Assembly (NCBI GenBank): GCA_030762175.1
Contig: CM060830.1
Coordinates: 53,871,501 to 53,935,500 of the forward strand
Direction of reading: 5' to 3'
Origin: Metallyticus violacea
Lineage: Eukaryota > Arthropoda > Insecta > Mantodea > Metallyticidae
Length of the DNA: 64,000 nucleotides
Shown here: positions 1 to 10,490 of the stretch, piece by piece
Position numbering within the stretch: the stretch's first letter is position 1
How the letters are laid out: each line of letters begins with the position of its first letter
Translations under genes and position numbers: made by a program
Notes under the pieces: model-generated
Seen by the model: only the letters and a program-made list of their open reading frames with translations
The model's database searches: none
What the model was told of the DNA's origin: nothing

Positions 1-2274
1 GACGCTATCTATTCAAGATCAAGTGGTAATTCCTTTTCCTCTTGAGAGACTTGGTAGGGAACGGACGTGCCACATATTGTTAAGGGCTATCTAAGCAAAG
101 GATACCAATTACTATATGCAAATAAGATAATATTTATACTTATTACGAAATTGCCTACATATCTTGTTTATAATATTGTTTAGATCTTAATTATTTTCTT
201 TTTTTAGCTGTTTTAGGTAGGGATGCGTTACATTGGTGGGATTTAAGAACTAAATTTGCACCCATGTCATAAGTAATGTAATTTAACTTGTTAACGAGTA
301 CGCCTTTAAATAAATAAAGATTCCCGACTATATATATAAGTTCATATTTCACCAACTTTAAAATATATATAAATACTAATCCTGATCATAAATTAGGGGC
401 GATATTTAAAATTTCAAAGTGAAGTGGGTGGGGATGAGGGGTGAAATTACACTAATTTTTAAAAGGTAGCTATACATTGTGACACCTTTTGAAATGAAAG
501 CACTGTATGTAATTACGGTGTTGTGTTTACAAAAGCAACAAGACAGAAATATTTCTGAAAATATGCACATTTTCTGTGTTGCTTAGTAATTCATTTCTAA
601 ACCTTTATAAGTTAAGTTTGTAAGTTGGATACCAAAGCCGATGCTTTGAAACTGATAAATGTCCGATTAAAACTTCCCATTATTCGCTTCGATGTATTGC
701 AACAGAAGTTGGCACGCAAAGCCCTTGCTGCTTTACGAAAGGGCTTCCAACACCTCATCTTGAAAAATAGAGGGGAAAGCTGCTCTATTGTTACAGCACA
801 ATGAGAGTGCCTTATCCTGGAGATGAAGAGCGCGACCTTGTAATGGATTGCGTGTGTTCTAATGGAATGGCTACACATTCTCTGTATCCAGAGATTAGCA
901 ATGTACAGTTTATCTGAGCTTTAAAGTAAGAACATGCAAACCATTTCAAGGTCTTCCTGTAGCATATAAAATGCAGCCTGGTGACAAAATACTGTTACAA
1001 ATTTACATTTATATACGGAAAGGACAGAGGCTTATATACACGGTGTCCCAGAATCGCCGTGTACTTTTCCCGAATAGGCAACACACATTACGCCGTAAGA
1101 GTTTGGAAAGGCAGCTGTTTAACAACCTCAATAATCTGAGTAGTGAGAACACGTGACTAATAATTCCTATATATATTTTTTTTTTCTTTATTTCACTAAC
1201 TATCAGTGCCTCTGCGACAATTTCAGAGGAGAAACGGATCTCACTATGAGAAAAAAAAATTGTTAGAATTTTTTACTTCTATTTCTTTATGTTTATATTG
1301 TGAGCTGGTTCCAAAGTTATACAACGAGCCGCTGCCTTGTTCTTGCCGTGTACCTCTGTGTGTAGTCGATATATGTGCAGTTGAAAGCAAGCGTTCGTTG
1401 AGAACGGACACCTTGCTTTCGCTGAATGGACCTACATGAAACGATCTTAGATATTTTTCTTTGGGGCGTGCCCCGAGTGTTGTGCGCTTAACCCCAATTG
1501 ACATAAGACACGAATTGACTGAGTGAATATTTGAATATTTAGACATTTTAAACACCTTCTGTAATTTGCCCAACGAGTACTTGAAAAATAAATTAATAAT
1601 GCTTTGTCGTAATTATTAAATGTTCTTAACATCTTGATGAATCGGCCTCCTAAACGAGGCTTCAGAAAACATGGGTAGTTGAAGAAAAAGTGTTTCTCGT
1701 CCTAATATATATATATACATACATTATTATATATACATTATATATATACATTTCCTGAAAATGTCAGAGAAGTCCTGACTCAGCTTGTATAACACGTTTT
1801 AAAGTGTGTAGTTGCATTTTTACTTCGTAAATATTCTAGACTGATTCTGAAGATTCTGAAATATAATTTTTGAGTTCGTGAATGGAAGGTGTATAGCTGT
1901 ATTAACGTGATGTGTGTGGGGAATGATTTATGGAAAGAGAATTAATTTAATTGATTGGTTCTCAGGGATAATGTTATTCCTTCCCGTCGATATCATTATC
2001 GCTAATTTTTTCCGCTGGATTTTTTATGGTTTTCTTGATACCATAGGGGAAGAAGTGAGAAAATAAATCAGGTGGTTAACAAGATATGTAGTGTTATGAT
2101 AGGTAGCATGATTTATTATCAAAATTTGTTCCACTTAATGAGACACCGTTACACCTTGGAGAATTTCTTGTCACGTGTGCCACTTGTACACTAACTATGA
2201 CGATTTATGTGTGACGCCCTGGTGCACTTTGATAACTCCAAAATTTCCTACTGTTCACTCAGTGAAACAGGCCA
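1..2274. other. AT-rich non-coding stretch
   Basis: I see no gene. A block at about 608-880 is richer in G+C than its surroundings, but its frames are broken and match no family I know. At 1040-1063 there is a short imperfect hairpin (CACGGTG ... CGCCGTG) of the kind seen at DNA-transposon ends, but no partner terminus was found. A TA-rich simple stretch lies at about 1705-1752. The minus-strand open frame near 1244-1573 has no recognisable domain. Confidence 0.5.
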
Positions 2275-2470
2275 GACTGTTAGCTAACTTGATACAATTA
2301 TAATGCTAAACTTGATAAAGACTGATCCTGAACTTAACTAATCCTGAGACTCAACTAACTGAACTAGCTCAGAGACGGAACTGCCTATTCCTCAACTGAT
2401 AAAGCCCTTCCACTGAATGTCTTTACCCTGAACTGAACTGATAATGCCTTTTCACTGACCATGGGCATCA
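2275..2470. repeat. Degenerate AACTGA-type minisatellite
   Basis: The plus strand carries many imperfect repeats of a short word of the type AACTGA or CTGAAC at irregular 8-15 bp spacing. No constant longer unit is visible. A related block with words of the type AAACTGCTT lies at 30070-30440. Such degenerate short repeats often sit in LTRs or untranslated regions of retroelements, but no LTR boundaries or coding domains could be tied to either block. Confidence 0.5.
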
Positions 2471-4212
2471 AAATAACAAATCTAAATATACATGGTGGTC
2501 TTACGGTCTCCCGAAGTTATCCTTGTTCTTTTAAAATATGAGTTAATAAAATTTTGGTATATCATCTCTTAAATTCGCGTTACTATTGGATAATATTTTC
2601 CCTCGGTCCTTTTCTGCTATATTGTTGGTTATATAGGCTACGTGACTTTTTGCATGTAGATATCAATTGAAGCTGCTAGCTTCTTCCCTTCGAAAGATTA
2701 TCTGCCTATTTCTTTCCCCCATATGATTATTGCTTTTCTTTTCCTAATATGACAAAAACACTGCTTTCTAACTATAAACGTCCACCGCTTCCTCTCACCT
2801 CTCTGGTCAAAATACTTAAAAAGCTTACCGAGTCCCCTATAGATAACCTCAAATACAAACTCAGTGCAAACAGAAGTCCCCTACAGACATTTTTACGCAT
2901 TAAAGCACATCAAGGGATAGTTATAGGAAATTAAAAGTTTAATTTTTGGGGATAGCGCAAGCCGGCAACCTCTGATGTACTGTTCATATAGTAACACCTA
3001 ACATGCTAGTTCTTGTACACGGATTTTAATTAATGTACTCTTGGTGTACCATTATGTTATGTAACAAAGTTTATGTACTCTAACTTACAAACCTTTTTAC
3101 GTACTGTTAGTTTGCAAAACGGAGTCAGCACGTGATGTTCAGAGACGGTTTAAAGAAACATTCTTGATGTGATTTTAAATATTTCTAATATACACTGGTA
3201 GGCAAGCAAATTTAGGGAGCTTATGTAGCCATGGAGAATTAACTTTGTGACTTTGATGTATCGAGTTGATTGGTGGTACGCTTCTTGAAATCTTGCATTT
3301 ATCAAATTCTCATCACATACCGAGATTAAAAGGAAGCAGAAAAGTAGGCATTATAAAACAAAAGGAGAAACAAATGAAAATGCAAGGGAACCATAAACAG
3401 AATAAAAAATACACGAAACACTAGAGGGCAACTCAACTGAAACGTAGCAGATCTCTAGAGATAAAATGAATTGAAAACAAAACTCCCAGCACAAAATAGC
3501 TCTGATTTTAAAAAGCCCTTTATCATGCAGAGTACAATCAAAGAATAGCAGTCATATCGGATGAGAACTGATTCACTAGGTACCAGAGAAAAATAATGAA
3601 GGTAGAAATATGGCCTATTATGAAAGGAAAAAGAGAATCTATACAACATTTTGTGTGAATGCCGTGCCACGGCAGATTGAAGGAAAATATTTGTTGTAAA
3701 TTGAAAAGTGTCATGTGCAGGAAATCATTTTTAGAATAAGGATCTAAGAGGAAAGGATGGAAAAAGATTTATATAAATTAGCTGTGATTGCCAGAGTGTC
3801 AAAGCTTTTGGAAATTAAAGCAGTATAACGATAAATGTTGTATTTAGCTTTAAAGAGGGAGCCTGAAGGCCCTGTCTTACGAATGTCAAATTATCTAAGT
3901 TTATATTCCTGCTACAACTTTGAAATTCGGACATCTTGTTTTGAAACATTTTATTTGTATATTAAAGTACAAAGTAAAATTAAAGTATGGAAGTAAAACT
4001 TCGATAATTCCTTAGAAATGAACATTTTCTTAATGTTTCTGCATCAGAACCTTCATTGTAATGGCTACAAATAACACTGTAAATGTCAAGGCAGTTTAAA
4101 TTAGTTTTTTTTTTCTCCAGAGGTACATACACATGGAAAAATCCGTTTTGAAAAAATTGTGATTAAAGAAAATATTGAGGATTTGATTCTTTTTCGGCTC
4201 TGATTGTTGTTC
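2471..4212. other. AT-rich non-coding stretch
   Basis: Nothing recognisable. Frames are short and rich in stops on both strands, with no SINE, TIR or transposase motif. Confidence 0.5.
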
Positions 4213-4545
4213 TGCACAAGGCGTTGGAAACAGCTCAAAAGAAACCAAAATATTTCTTCAGGCACGTAGATGATACTTGTGGTTTGGCAGCATGGAGAGG
4301 AATAACTACATTAAGTTCTGCATCACCCAAACAGCGTAACACCCCAACATCCGATTACTATAGAAACCAAGAAAGACGGAGATCTACTATTTTAAGATGT
4401 TATTTATAGAAAACCACCCCGACCAAGAAAGACGGAGCCCTACTATTTTAGATGTTATATATAGAAAACCACCCCCACTGACCTATACTTAAGTAACAGT
4501 AGTCGCCACAATCCATCCTAGCAACAAGTAATACTAGTGAATTTA
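4213..4545 (+). pseudogene. Penelope-like element reverse transcriptase fragment (copy 1)
   Basis: A decayed piece of a Penelope-like element (PLE) reverse transcriptase. The frame from about 4213 reads ALETAQKKPKYFFRHVDDT, which matches the PLE catalytic motif region, where YVDDT with the two metal-binding aspartates is usual. After a break, shifted frames give the next conserved block: a lysine-aspartate-glycine turn, then a YRKP-type motif and a DLYLSNSSRHNPS-like string typical of PLE RT downstream of the catalytic aspartates. The copy carries frameshifts, stops and an internal 56-bp tandem duplication, so it cannot be active. The GIY-YIG part at 5776-6540 has the same orientation and may come from the same or a neighbouring copy. 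Confidence 0.72.
4366..4477. repeat. 56-bp tandem duplication inside the PLE remnant
   Basis: Two adjacent units begin with ACCAAGAAAGACGGAG at 4366 and 4422 and differ at only a few bases. The second PLE copy at 5315 has a single unit, so the duplication arose after the two copies separated or was lost from the other. Confidence 0.85.
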
Positions 4546-4554
4546 TTTCATCAT

Positions 4555-4680
4555 GCGTATAAGGGGAAGGGTAGTCTGAGTGCATGGTATTTATGCACTA
4601 TCAGAATAAATTGTCTATATCTCATACAATTTTTTTTAAACTACTTGTAATTTTTAAATAAAATTCGGCACACTTTGAGG
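4555..4680. repeat. Dispersed direct repeat, copy 1
   Basis: About 120 bp starting AAGGGGAAGGGTA and containing CTATATCTCATACAAT is repeated with roughly 80 percent similarity at 5653-5775. In both places it follows a PLE RT fragment, with about 170 extra bases between the two parts in copy 2. It may be a short insertion element or part of the PLE non-coding sequence. Confidence 0.75.
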
Positions 4681-5314
4681 AATATTTAGGCTTGTAGTAA
4701 GCGATTTTAGCTCCTGTATTTTATTTTATGAAATATTAAATATAAAAAACATCAAATAATAGTTGTTCAAAACATGGGTATATTTTATTCATGCATTTTA
4801 TCAGTATAGTCAAGTACAAAAGTATGCACTTGCAATTATGTATCTTTGTGAGTCTGAAAAAAAGGTGTACATTTAAAAAAGCTTATTTTTGCACTCTTTT
4901 ATTACTCTAAAATCCTTAGTTTCCCTTACAACTTCGTGAAAACACACTAAAATATTCAATAAAGTATGTAACAAATATATACACATTTTCAGCTTTCTGC
5001 ATTCAATAGTTTAAGAGTAAATGGAACATTAACATCTAAAAATGTTGATTTTGAAAATTGAGGTTAAAAGAGAAAAACAATTTTCTGACCTGTATCAATA
5101 CACTGTCACAATATGGTTTGCTCTCACACGTTGCTTTATACATTTTATAAATAACAATGGAGGTTGCGGAAATTGTAAATCAGCTGATTCACTCAATATA
5201 AAAGAATATATTATAAGATGAAGAGAACTGTGTTCTGAACATGTTATGAAATGTAGACAATATGATATAGTGTTGTTGTAGCTGCTTTCCTCACCACAGG
5301 TAAAAGTTTAGTTG
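4681..5314. other. AT-rich spacer between PLE fragments
   Basis: No coding signal. It separates the two direct copies of the PLE RT segment. It may be the remainder of the repeated element that is shorter in copy 2. Confidence 0.4.
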
Positions 5315-5480
5315 CGTAACACCCCAACATCCGATTTACCATGGAAACCAACAAAGACAGAGTCCTGCCATTTGATGCTGTCTGTATATAGAAAACCATT
5401 CCCATGACCTATATCGTACTTAAATAACAATAGTCACCTCAATTCATATCAGAAATAAGCAATACTAGTGACTAGCACAC
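5315..5480 (+). pseudogene. Penelope-like element reverse transcriptase fragment (copy 2)
   Basis: A second copy of the PLE RT segment at 4335-4545, about 980 bp downstream and in the same orientation. One frame reads NIRFTMETNKDRVLPFDAV before a stop. This matches the conserved PLE block in which NI.FT.E is followed by a lysine-aspartate pair and LPFLDV. It continues in another frame through a YRKP motif. It is better preserved than copy 1 and lacks the 56-bp duplication, but is too short to encode a domain. Confidence 0.75.
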
Positions 5481-5652
5481 GATGAAAATTTTAAAGACAA
5501 AGACATTCCGTAGAAATATTTATTTTTACATGCAATGTAAAGTTATTTATGGTGTTAGTAAAGTATTTTTGTTCTGCCAGAGTTTAATGAATAATTATCT
5601 ACAATGTCTAGAAGTAATTAGATTTTATCATTAAAAATCTCTGAAGTTAGTA

Positions 5653-5775
5653 CGCTTAAGGGGACAGGGTAATATGAGTGTATGGTAATTATGTACAATC
5701 AGAATAAATGTTCTATATCTCATACAATATTTTATGAAACTACTTCTAATTTTAGATAAAATTCAGAAAAATTTC
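5653..5775. repeat. Dispersed direct repeat, copy 2
   Basis: Matches 4555-4680, including the words CTATATCTCATACAAT and GATAAAATTC. It ends where the PLE endonuclease-linked region begins, so it lies between the RT and GIY-YIG parts of the broken element. Confidence 0.75.
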
Positions 5776-6540
5776 AATCTTAGTAGGCAGACCAAAATTA
5801 AGCATTTGTTTGATTCACTGGAAAATACCAGGAATCCATTATAAGCCTTAAGGATTGCTAAGAACAAGAAGTCAGATCTAGCACCAGAAAAAGATAAAGA
5901 GAAACACAACACCTACATCGATTTATGCGGTAAACTCTCAAACAAAATAATCAGGATTTTAAACAGCACCAGATCCACACAAAAAGGTGGGGGAAAAAAT
6001 GCTGGGGTCCGTCCAGGGCGATCTGGGTCTCCACATGCCAGAAATATACCAAATACCATGGTGTATCCTCGTATATGTTGGAGGAAAAGTGTAAGCAACA
6101 CAAACAGCTTATTAAACCGTTTTACTGAGAAAAACTCTGCAGTAGCACAGCATGCCATTGATGCTGGTCATTAGATTCTTGTAGAGCTGACAGTCGCCTT
6201 ATGCAAAACCAACAAGTGCTGGGAACGACTCATCAGGAAAGCCATAGAGATCAAATTGCGAGAACACAATACCTTCAACAGAGATTATAACCTCCAACTA
6301 GGCGAGACAGGAAACCAGCTCTCACTTTGACTGAAGAAACTAAACGGCAATCAAGGGTTAAGAGAGGTCTATACCTTGGGGCAGACATGCATCAAAGACA
6401 TGCACCGCCATGGAACTTCCCTCTCCCTCGCTCAGTACCAGGTTCTTCCAATGCCGGGAGAACCACCAGATCCCGAATCAAAAGAGCGAATAAGATATGC
6501 GTTGACCTCTTCCCAGATACGTGATTAATTCTAGAGCCAC
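5776..6540 (+). pseudogene. Penelope-like element C-terminal GIY-YIG endonuclease remnant
   Basis: The C-terminal part of a PLE polyprotein, whose GIY-YIG nuclease nicks target DNA for retrotransposition. The order is the expected one: a linker reading KLSNKIIRIL near 5930, then the GIY-YIG core around 6045-6090 as IYQIPW ... VYVGG in one frame, then SAVAQHAIDAGH near 6130 and WERLIRKAIEIKLREHNTF near 6220-6275 in another, followed by NRDYNLQL. At least two frameshifts and several stops break it. The downstream open part to 6524 may be PLE tail or chance. Neighbouring RT fragments at 4213 and 5315 support the assignment. I am confident of the family, less so of the borders. Confidence 0.8.
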
Positions 6541-7417
6541 TCTTGAACTGGACCAATTACCGGACGAGATGCAGTTCCTGCCGTCTCAACAGGTATAACA
6601 CCCTTCACATTTCAAGTGGCACTTTATGTCAACAATAACTCTGTTAGCAGTATTGACAAGATGATAACCGTAACTGGTTGTCATTATCTACCCATGTTTA
6701 ACCCTACCCAGAAAGTCAGATCCACCCTTTACAACAGAGAAATCAGGCAGTAGTTCCAAACTATTACAATAATTCTTCCCTGCGGTTAAGCCCTAGCACG
6801 TGTAGGTACCCATTAACTGTACATGGGCTGGTTTCTAACCCAATTATTCTGTGGCTAGACCCAGGAATTCCCCGAAAAAAACTACAGAGTCATGATGCCT
6901 AAAATTTGAAGGACAACAAGATCTTCACCGGACTGATTGCCACCATTAAAGAAAAAATTGTTTTAAACTTACTCATTGCTCCAATCTGTAAACTTATCAA
7001 TAGTTGCCTGCGTCATAAGATCCAGAGTGTTTACATCGGAATAGCCAACAACAAAAGCTAAATGTCCTCTTCCGAAAACCTCTTGTAAAAACCATAACTT
7101 TCTATCTCAATTGGTTCGAAAACTTTATATTTTTTTAATAAATGGTGTCAAAATCAGAAAAACTGTGAAGAAGGTAAAAAAAACTTATTTTGAAGGAGAT
7201 TAATGCTCTCTTAAAATAAATCAAGAGTGAGATAATTTCATATTTATTCAATATTTTTTCCCTTTTATTGTAGAATACAAGAGCCTCATTTGAGAGTTTT
7301 CCGGATTCCTATTCATTGTTCAAACTTAGAAAAAATATATTTAAGGTGATGGTGTTTGACAACGACACCTCAGACCTTTGTACCCATCCGTCTCTAAATT
7401 TTGCCAAAGCAATAAAA
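6541..7417. other. Non-coding stretch downstream of the PLE remnant
   Basis: No domain or repeat family recognised. It could include PLE 3' non-coding sequence. The sequence becomes AT-rich after about 7080. Confidence 0.4.
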
Positions 7418-7477
7418 TCTTCTTCTTCTTCTTCTTCTTCTTCTTGTTCTTCTTCTTCTTCTTCTTCTTCTTCTTCA
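7418..7477. repeat. (TTC)n / (GAA)n microsatellite, probable retroelement 3' tail
   Basis: About 60 bp of TTC repeats with one TTG interruption. On the minus strand this is a GAA tract directly after the non-LTR remnant at 7478-8124, so it is probably that element's 3' tail. A frame reading through it gives a run of phenylalanines and is not a gene. Confidence 0.85.
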
Positions 7478-8124
7478 GCCAACGTCCATTCTTGACTGGT
7501 CAGCCATTTGACGTCGTGTCACCCAGTACATCCGTGTTCGTCCTTCTAACGAGTTTTTCTTAAGTCACTCTGAAGTGCTGTACAGTGTAGAAGATGATCA
7601 ACCGTTCCTTCCTTTTTTGATCAGAGGGAGCAGATCGGAGAGTGAACTACGCCGATTCTGTGCAAATGTTTCCGTCGGTAATTGTGGCTTGTGGCCATCC
7701 TGAATGTGACCACGATCACTTCGCGCGGCAAATTGTTGGGGATAAGTTTTGATATAATCGGTTCCCATCTTTTACCAACTGCTGCTGCCCTCCAGGAGTC
7801 CGCAACGACGGCGTAGGCAGAAGGGGTGAAGGTTGATTCATTGCGCATCCTTCCTTCGTCAATCTGTCAGCTTCTTCGTTTCCGCTGATGTCACAGTGAC
7901 CAGGAACCCAAGTGGGTTTCAGTTTATGCTTGCAGTCTCAGTGGTCTTTCTTTACACCAATCGTCTTTTTGTTGCAGCTCTGGGGAGCCCGTTACTTGGA
8001 GTGCAGAGGTGGAATCAGACAGGAAGACATCGTTTGACATTCACAGAAATAGTGAATTGGCGGCTTCACTTATGGCATAGCAACAAAATATGCATAGTTC
8101 ATCTGCCTTCTCTCTACTAATTGT
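7478..8124 (-). pseudogene. Non-LTR retrotransposon RNase H/C-terminal remnant
   Basis: The 3' part of a non-LTR retrotransposon (jockey/CR1-like type) on the minus strand. Near 8010 one frame reads VFLSDSTSALQ, matching the RNase H strand with a catalytic aspartate. Near 7870-7925 another reads WVPGHCDISGNEEADRLTKE, the RNase H block with conserved histidine, glutamate and aspartate. Then an open frame (7621-7848) contains VTFRMATSHNYRRKHLHRIG, the conserved region that precedes the terminal Cys/His cluster in these elements. The cluster itself is cut at a stop. Frames shift at least twice, so it is dead. A GAA tract follows as tail. SINE-A inserted at the upstream edge; upstream sequence beyond 8419 is too decayed to assign. 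Confidence 0.8.
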
Positions 8125-8134
8125 CAACTTGCTA

Positions 8135-8408
8135 TGACCGCCACGGTGGCCGAGGTCATTAAAGTGCGGTCTCGTGAGTGGAAGATCTGCGGTTCCAATC
8201 CCGCCAGGAACGCCCTCCCTGACTGAGGTTTTTCCAGGTGTTTCTCAGTCCCCATAAATGGCAAATACCGGGGAAGGTACCCTAAACTTAGGTCTGGAAC
8301 AATTCTTTCCTTAAAAATAAATCCTTTCCCAATAATCATTTCATTTCATCAATATCCACTGTCTGTGGTGCCTCAGTAGTAAAAACGGGAGTTAAACACT
8401 ATTCATTC
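8135..8408 (+). mobile_element. SINE-A copy 1, tRNA-derived, with 10-bp TSD
   Basis: A tRNA-derived SINE with a head reading GGTGGCCGAGG (A-box region) and a degraded B box near 8193, then a conserved body (GAACGCCCTCCCTGACTGAG, GGTACCCTAAACTTAGG) and the end TAGTAAAAACGGGAGTTAAA. It is flanked by the perfect repeat CAACTTGCTA at 8125-8134 and 8409-8418, the mark of LINE-driven insertion. Other copies or fragments of this family lie at 20607, 37449, 41419, 42820, 46640 and 49055. It is transcribed by Pol III when active and has no protein. Confidence 0.92.
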
Positions 8409-8418
8409 CAACTTGCTA

Positions 8419-9722
8419 CTATGCAATGTGACAAATGCTTCTGTTCAAACTGTGGTAACTCTATTTACTGGTTATAAATAAATACGGACTTATGTAAGAT
8501 CATTAAAATGACAGGTTTTGCTAGCAATAAAGGAAGACACGACAAGCATAATTTGATTTGATTTTATAACTGTATGACGAAATGATATTTGAATCTGCTT
8601 TACTTAAAATGGAATAAAAGGATGTTAAGTTTACTAATTATTTTTTAATTCTCTTTTTATATTCATGGATTGACGCGATAGCTGCTGCACATTGTTCATG
8701 CTGATAAGAGGCGCATCTAATATAAGACTGACGTCATCACCTGTTACTCAGTGTACCAGAAAACTAGAGATAGTTATGATAGCTTTTAACGCCCGGAAAC
8801 AAGCTTGCACCCTTCGCTTCATATGAAGCTCAAATTGATATACAATCTCTGCCTGTTATACTCACGTTGCCGACAGCCAAAGTTAGTGGAAGGAAAATAA
8901 GGAGAGGAAAAGTGGATTATGGAGAAGTTATTACCTGCCAAGAACTCTGAGTTAGAAAATGGAATGAAAAACAAGAGGAAGCTGCAGCAAGGAGATTCGA
9001 ATAGAATTTCGAGGTTGAATCTCCTTGAGTGAGAAAATAATTACTAAATTTGAGCGTAATAATCCTTTCTTCTCACAATTAACGCTTAACTACTAATTAT
9101 CCCACCCCAAAGCAACCACCTGACGTCCGTCTCTTTCTCTGTCGTCCAATCCATCTATAATAAAGTAAAGTGCAAACAAAACTTAATGGCCTCGCCCCAT
9201 CCTACCGGTTTCCGAGTGTTGTCGCCGCCTAATCAGTAACAAAGGTCACAAGATACTGGTAAATTATCAGCCGTTACTTTCGTAAAGTAAAGATCTCCAG
9301 AAATTATTAATACTTTTATTTCTCATATTGAGAATATCTGAGTGTGCCTTGATTACTAAATAAATAATAACAGATATCGTTGGCACTAAACAGTACTGGA
9401 AGAAATTGCAGAGACGTAACTACGTTGTTTTCCTGAACGAACTTTCACATGTCTTATTCCTTAACGTAACATAAACAGTGGATGACTTAATTTCAGTTTC
9501 AGGAATAAAAAGCCATAAGGTTTATCCCTTACTATACAAATATAGGTTACGAGATATGGACCAACTGAAATCCATTTGAATCAATATAGTGAATTACAAA
9601 CAGAAGTCATAATATTTCAGGAATAAATACAGAGAGTGCCAAAAAGTGTACGTACTTCAAACAAAGAAAAAAACTGTGTTAACAAAACTGAATTCACACA
9701 AAGAGAAAATGATGAGCACTAA
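8419..9722. other. Non-coding stretch
   Basis: AT-rich, with no gene recognised. A purine-rich part at about 8885-9030 has no intact frame. Sequence from about 9640 may belong to the 3' end of the transposon whose protein remnant starts at 9723. Confidence 0.45.
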
Positions 9723-10069
9723 TCATCTTAGACTTTTACAGTTACAACAGTTGCTCAAAATGCCATCATCGGCGTCAATACACTTCTGAGTACGTTGAAC
9801 TACTGATTGAGCAACGTTTGCGAAAGTGTCCTCAGCGATTGCAGCACATGCCGTTTCAATTTCTTTCCGAAGTGCTGCAGTGTAGCTGTTTTCTACGCTA
9901 CGGTACCATAAGTCTCAAATTTGTCTCGAATGCGTGCAATTGATACTCGCGTTGGCGGTTCTGTTCTGTACACCAGTCTTCATTGCCTTTGAACTTCAAC
10001 AACATTCTCGGTTTTCCAGTACCACTTCAAAATTACTTTCCGCTGTTCAAATGTTAATCTTGGCTCCAT
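9723..10069 (-). pseudogene. Internally deleted DUF4817-type transposase remnant
   Basis: A minus-strand remnant of a mariner-related insect transposase whose N-terminal helix-turn-helix part is the family called DUF4817. From the ATG at 10069-10067 the frame reads MEPRLTFEQRKVILKWYWK, then VVEVQRQ and, after a stop, a TEPPTR ... RIRDKFE string, all typical of the DNA-binding region. The sequence then jumps directly to the family's C-terminal end, ALRKEIETACAAI ... VVQRTQKCID, which ends at a stop at 9725-9723. The whole catalytic DDE/D region, normally over 200 residues, is missing. This is a deletion derivative that could only have moved in trans. Confidence 0.85.
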
Positions 10070-10077
10070 TTTGTTGC

Positions 10078-10229
10078 AGCAACGCTACATAATGTAATGT
10101 GAGTCAATCTCCTTACAGAACATCATACGATAATCATAGCTTCGTTTGTTCATTGTTTATTTACCTGTTACGTAGCAACGCTATCATAATGTATGTGAGT
10201 CACATCTATTTACTGAACATCATACTACA
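10078..10229. repeat. Direct repeat of about 56 bp
   Basis: Two direct copies begin AGCAACGCTA at 10078 and 10174 and share the words AATGTGAGTCA / ATGTGAGTCA and GAACATCATAC. The spacing is 96 bp. They lie just upstream (in element orientation) of the DUF4817 ATG and may be a duplicated 5' untranslated region or terminal region of that transposon. Confidence 0.8.
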
Positions 10230-10266
10230 AATTACTGTTGTTTTTGGGTTCAACTTTGAAATATAT

Positions 10267-10267
<1 letters not shown>

Positions 10268-10316
<49 letters not shown>
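10268..10316. repeat. (AT)n microsatellite
   Basis: About 48 bp of uninterrupted AT dinucleotides between the DUF4817 remnant and a mariner fragment. Confidence 0.95.
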
Positions 10317-10319
<3 letters not shown>

Positions 10320-10327
10320 AGAAATCA

Positions 10328-10490
10328 CCCGGGTATTCTCACCCCACTGCTTCACCAAGCGTCGGACACCATCAGAAAACAAGAACTTGACTTCGTCATC
10401 GTTGTGGAAGCTTCTGCACTTCAGAAAATTCTTGAGAGGTCCGAACTAATGAAAGTCTCAATCACTGTCAGGTCAAGACTGTAGAGTCAG
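10328..10490 (-). pseudogene. Mariner transposase C-terminal fragment
   Basis: On the minus strand, one frame reads YSLDLTV, corresponding to the mariner YSPDLAPSD motif that carries the third catalytic aspartate. After a frameshift the next frame reads GPLKNFLKCRSFHNDDEVK, matching the C-terminal mariner segment, and then RRLVKQWGEN. About 55 residues survive. I could not extend it upstream on the minus strand beyond 10490. Confidence 0.7.

Noticed and set aside
1244..1573. 109-codon minus-strand open frame
   Set aside because: No domain, no splice or promoter context, and an overlapping open frame on the plus strand; probably chance.
7378..7563. Open frame with a long phenylalanine run
   Set aside because: It is the (TTC)n microsatellite read in frame; no protein.
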